Part shown: in pieces, positions 60,401-64,000 of the stretch
Layout of the letters: every line of letters begins with the position of its first letter
Numbering within the stretch: position 1 is the stretch's first letter
DNA from: Nymphaea colorata
Taxonomy: Eukaryota > Streptophyta > Magnoliopsida > Nymphaeales > Nymphaeaceae
Direction of reading: 5' to 3'
Assembly (NCBI RefSeq): GCF_008831285.2
Contig: NC_045138.2
Span: forward strand, 21,981,934-22,045,933
DNA: 64,000 bases
Translations under genes and position numbers: made by a program
The notes under the pieces: model-generated
Told to the model about the DNA's origin: nothing
Databases searched by the model: none
What the model saw: only the letters and a program-made list of their open reading frames with translations

Positions 60401-61924
60401 ACTAGTTCATCGCACAAACATCTTGAAAACCTTTTTAAAGAAGAGAAATCTTGGGTCAGTCCAGCTACCATACCTAGAAGAAAAAAAACATCGGGCATTT
60501 ATCAGAATGACAATGGAGACGGAGCTACATTATTGCTGGTGTTGGCACTTTGCCTACACCAACCCAAAAAAAAATTACACTATTTACATACAAAAAACTT
60601 CATTAATTTTCAGATTTTTATATATGAGTGCTCCTTAAGATTTGAATTTTACACTTGGAGTGCTCCTCAACTAGAAATTTTGGCTCCGCCACTGAATGGA
60701 GCTCGAATTCGATCTAAGGTAATCTAACTTAAGTTCAATAAGATTGAAGTAAATTATTTTAAAAAGAATTAGTGCTTTTTAACTTGTGAAGTTCAAGATG
60801 TAAAGCTTTGGATAAGTAGGAGTTGTTTGACAGCTAAGAACAACGTAAAATGGTGACCTTACTTGTATCGACATGCCGACATGTAGACATGGGTACGGCA
60901 ACACACTTGGATATGGCTTTTAAAAAAGCATATTAATTTTTACATTTTTATATTAATTTTTTAAAGTTTTGCTTATTATTTATCTAAAATGTCTTTTCCA
61001 CCTATTTTACATTTTCCTCACCCGTTTTATATTAATTTTGCATATTTTTTATAGAATTATATATACCTATAGATAATGACCCACCAAATCCGTAGTTTAA
61101 AACCTGCTCCGATTTCACAAGTAAAATGCTCAAAATTAAAGAAAAAAACGTGAATGTAAGATGCACATAAGTGTAGAGAATTTTTCATGGAAGCACTACT
61201 TATTATCTATAATCTCCAAAGAAGGAAGACAAGTTTCAGATTTACACAGACATACATGGAAGGGCAGGTGAAGAACAGAAAGGTTGCTCCGTACGTTAGG
61301 AGTGTTCACACTGCACCGTTTCCAACAGGGTCCACAACGATTGGACCATTAATTTTTATTGAACTTCCGTGGAGACATTTGACAACAACAAACATGGTTG
61401 CGTGATTCCTTCGAGTTATTTCTAGCATTTCGTTACTGAATTTGAAAATATCATTCATAATCAAACTATACTTTTTCAAATAAAAATATATTATTATTTA
61501 AACATGCATTTTAAAATATATATATTCTAACAACGCCGAGTTTACAATGTGTGTTACTTTTTCATTAAATATTTATTATTATTATTTTTTTAATTATCAA
61601 ATCATGAATGCAAGAACCAAAGCAAAATTTTTACCAAATCTCACTCCTTAACCTTTGAAATTAATATATAAACGAAAATCAGTTTTAACATTTGGGGCTG
61701 TCGGTGGCCTGCAGCCGAATTTGATATATGATAATATAAGAATCTAAGGGCTAGCGGGGCACAATTTATTATAGTGCATTGAGGCCCAATCATAATTGGC
61801 CACGTGGTCAGCAAGCTCATGGACAGCGACGTATCGATGATATTGTATTTGCTCCAGGCATCTTCATTAAGTGGTGCCTGCTCTCCCTACATTACATGTT
61901 GTAGGAGACTTCTTAAGGTGCCTT

Positions 61925-62007
61925 TGTGTCGCGCCCACTTGTAAGCGAGCTTTGTTGGTCAAGTTGTCAGTTCAATTCTTGTAGGTACTATTTTTTTTTT
62001 TTTTTTG
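61925..62007 (+). repeat. Possible T-tailed SINE
   Basis: GTGTCGCGCCCACTTGTAAG, then a box-B-like CAGTTCAATTCT about 45 bp later, and a run of about 18 T close behind. This could be a tRNA-derived SINE. Weak evidence, and no target duplication was checked. Confidence 0.25.
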
Positions 62008-63664
62008 AATAAATGGTCGTGTTGCAGCCACTCAAGCCTTAAAGCTGGCTCTGAACCCTAACGGCAATGTCGTATGGGGAGGCTCGAGTTTCTCAGGCAT
62101 CACTTGCCCATGCGAAGCTAATGATTAGATGTACCGAGGGTGCGCCACCCTCAACCTATTATCAAACTCTAAATGGGTAGGACGCCATGGCTGCATTCTT
62201 AAGCCACGGTGCAAAATCAAGAGCTCTAATCGCATTTAGCCTCCATGGGAAAAACAGACTCTCATTTAGATGGCAAGATACTCCTAATAGCAATAAAGGG
62301 TCGTTTGGCAAAAGTAAATACATTGTTACTGTCAGAGTAAGAGTAGAGCTACATGTAGGCTGGCATGTTACTCACACCAACAACAAAATTTTTATTTATT
62401 TTTACAAATTTATATAACAGTACCCTATAGCCAAAAAATTATTACCCCGCCACTGGTTACTGTCTCATGTCCTATTAATGTGCCTAGAAAATGAAATAGA
62501 TTTATGAAACATTGTAATAATATATTTCATAAATCTATTTTATTTTTTAGAACATATTTAGAGACAATAACAATGTGTTATTATTGTCAAACAGCTCTTT
62601 AAGGACATCTAATGAGCCATTATATGTAAAGGGAGATTTAATTGGATTTTTCTTATTTGGATTGAGACTCCTACTTGAACTTAGATTTGGAAATGAACTT
62701 TCTAAATCTAATTCAAATACGTGGAGAAAGACCAATCTCCCTTCTTGCTTTATATTTAACTAGGACGGCGAATTATTGTATCCACTTTCAACGCTTTTCT
62801 TTGAAGTTGATCTCACCGAACATGAACTTTATGCTAATTTGAAACTCAAGTTAATTTAATCCAAAGCCACAGTAGGAATAGCCTATGAGCCTTGAGTTAT
62901 GGAATATTACCATGCAATCCATTACGGTAAAAATGTTACGTTTGTTACATGTTATATGAGCCAATCTTAGAAGTATATTTAATTTGCCTCAAAAAATTGT
63001 GACGTCACAACTGCTAAGATAGACTATAAGAATTCACACCTTGTATATCAAGAAGAAGGAGCCAAGCATGGGCAAAACAAAAAAAATTTTATGAGATAGA
63101 CCGAATTAAAGTTTTTAAATTTTGACCAAAATTTTTATATAAAACAAACAAAACTTTTAAAAATTTACATGTAAATTTAAAAAAGAAATTGAGGTGGGCA
63201 AGGGCCCATATGAGCCAAGGGTCCTTCGTTCACCTTGCTTCTGGAGGTTAGGGCTGCATTAATAGCGATTAATGTCCGTAGAAATTAAGTTAATGATAGA
63301 CATTTTGGGAAACACTCAATGCCGAGTCTCTTTTAATACACATAGTGTAGCAAATTATGTTTCACAAATGCGACACTCTCGGGTTAAAAGATATAATGCA
63401 GATCCTTCCAAAACTATTTACTTTAAATAAACATTAAAAATAAAAAAAAACCTCTAAAAAGAAAGATTAAAGGTTGGAAAAAATGTGGAGAGTGGTGACG
63501 GCACGGCAGGTGGAATTCCGTGACAAGATTCTCTAAACCAACTCCTTACTTGCTCTGCCATTTCTTCAATTTTTTTTCTTTTCTCATTTTCCTTCTTTCT
63601 CTCAATTATGTCATTGCAATATCTCATGTGCCCCAAACTACCCTCCCCCTCTCTCTTACTGTCG

Positions 63665-63900
63665 GCGCCCCGATACACACGGCGTCGGCCCCTCGCCGCA
63701 ATGATACCGCGGCCGATACGTATACGTTCTTAAGTATCGGTAGGTATGTGGATGTATCGGTTGAAACACTGATACGAGACAGAAAACCACTGTTTTACAA
63801 CATCACAAAAACCGATACAGCCCACATTAGGCGTCGTCTCCGTCCAGAAGAGCCCACCTACGAAACGCCTCTGGGTCTACATTTTCCGATACGTATCATT
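63665..63900. repeat. CGATAC/GTATCG-rich palindromic repeat
   Basis: Contains many copies of GATAC and its complement, including GGCCGATACGTATACG near the left and CCGATACGTATC near the right end, giving a partly inverted arrangement. It resembles a dispersed plant non-autonomous element. An open frame of 130 codons overlaps it but shows no domain. Confidence 0.4.
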
Positions 63901-64000
63901 ATTTTAATTTAGCCGCTCGACCACCATCCTCCAATTAAACATAAAAAAATCAAAATTCGCCCCTACCGACACTGCCCTTCGCCATCACCAAACTCACTTT

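Larger units (their letters stand above)
57481..63999. other. Intergenic upstream of CESA
   Basis: About 6.5 kb. The first 0.5-1 kb should hold the CESA 5' UTR and promoter, and it has CT-rich stretches. The rest is AT-rich with no gene I can support. Open frames of 60-130 codons here lack any recognisable domain. A T-tailed tRNA-like stretch lies at about 61925-62007, and a CGATAC-rich repeat at about 63665-63900. Confidence 0.5.

Noticed and set aside
63520-63912. 130-codon frame at the right edge
   Set aside because: It runs through a CGATAC-rich palindromic repeat and lacks any protein domain.

Overview
This is nuclear DNA from a flowering plant. All five protein-coding genes are split by spliceosomal introns and match plant-only or plant-typical families. 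There is also a plant nuclear tRNA-Trp, a decayed plastid psbB fragment, and several classes of plant transposable element. The lineage below 'angiosperm' cannot be fixed from the sequence. Intergenic DNA and introns are AT-rich and carry many microsatellites and small inverted-repeat elements.

Layout. 1-4.4 kb: decayed LINE pieces and a duplicated 0.37-kb module of unknown origin. 5.0-7.8 kb (+): five-exon NAC transcription factor with a C-terminal membrane anchor (NTL type, ANAC013/016/017-like). 9.1-11.1 kb (-): three-exon chitinase-like protein of the CTL1/POM1 type. 11.1-16.7 kb: AT-rich intergenic DNA with repeats. 16.7-24.3 kb (-): ten-exon J-domain chaperone of the plant dnaJ 10 type, with one GC-AG intron and two small hairpin elements in intron 5. 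24.3-29.8 kb: intergenic, including a MITE-like element, a possible SINE and the psbB relic. 29.8-35.3 kb (-): nearly complete but broken Ty3/gypsy chromovirus with both LTRs and a 5-bp target duplication. 36.4 kb (-): tRNA-Trp(CCA). 36.7-50.3 kb (+): seven-exon plastid-type CLC-e chloride channel/transporter. Its 5.4-kb intron 2 holds an internally deleted Ty1/copia element, and its 2.9-kb intron 6 holds the 3' end of another gypsy element. 52.4-57.5 kb (-): 14-exon cellulose synthase catalytic subunit (CESA, primary-wall type). 57.5-64 kb: intergenic.

The five genes are unrelated housekeeping or stress genes, with one exception. CTL1-type proteins and primary-wall CESAs both act in cellulose deposition, and here they lie about 41 kb apart on the same strand. 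All five reconstructed reading frames stay open across every splice junction, with predicted lengths of 638, 303, 393, 805 and 1091 aa. They are probably functional. I found no clearly novel biological system. The most useful second-look items are the transposon structures, the psbB transfer, the GC-AG intron, the internal repeat in CLC-e and the CTL1-CESA linkage. Exon borders were read by eye from GT/GC-AG signals, frame continuity and family knowledge, with no transcript data.
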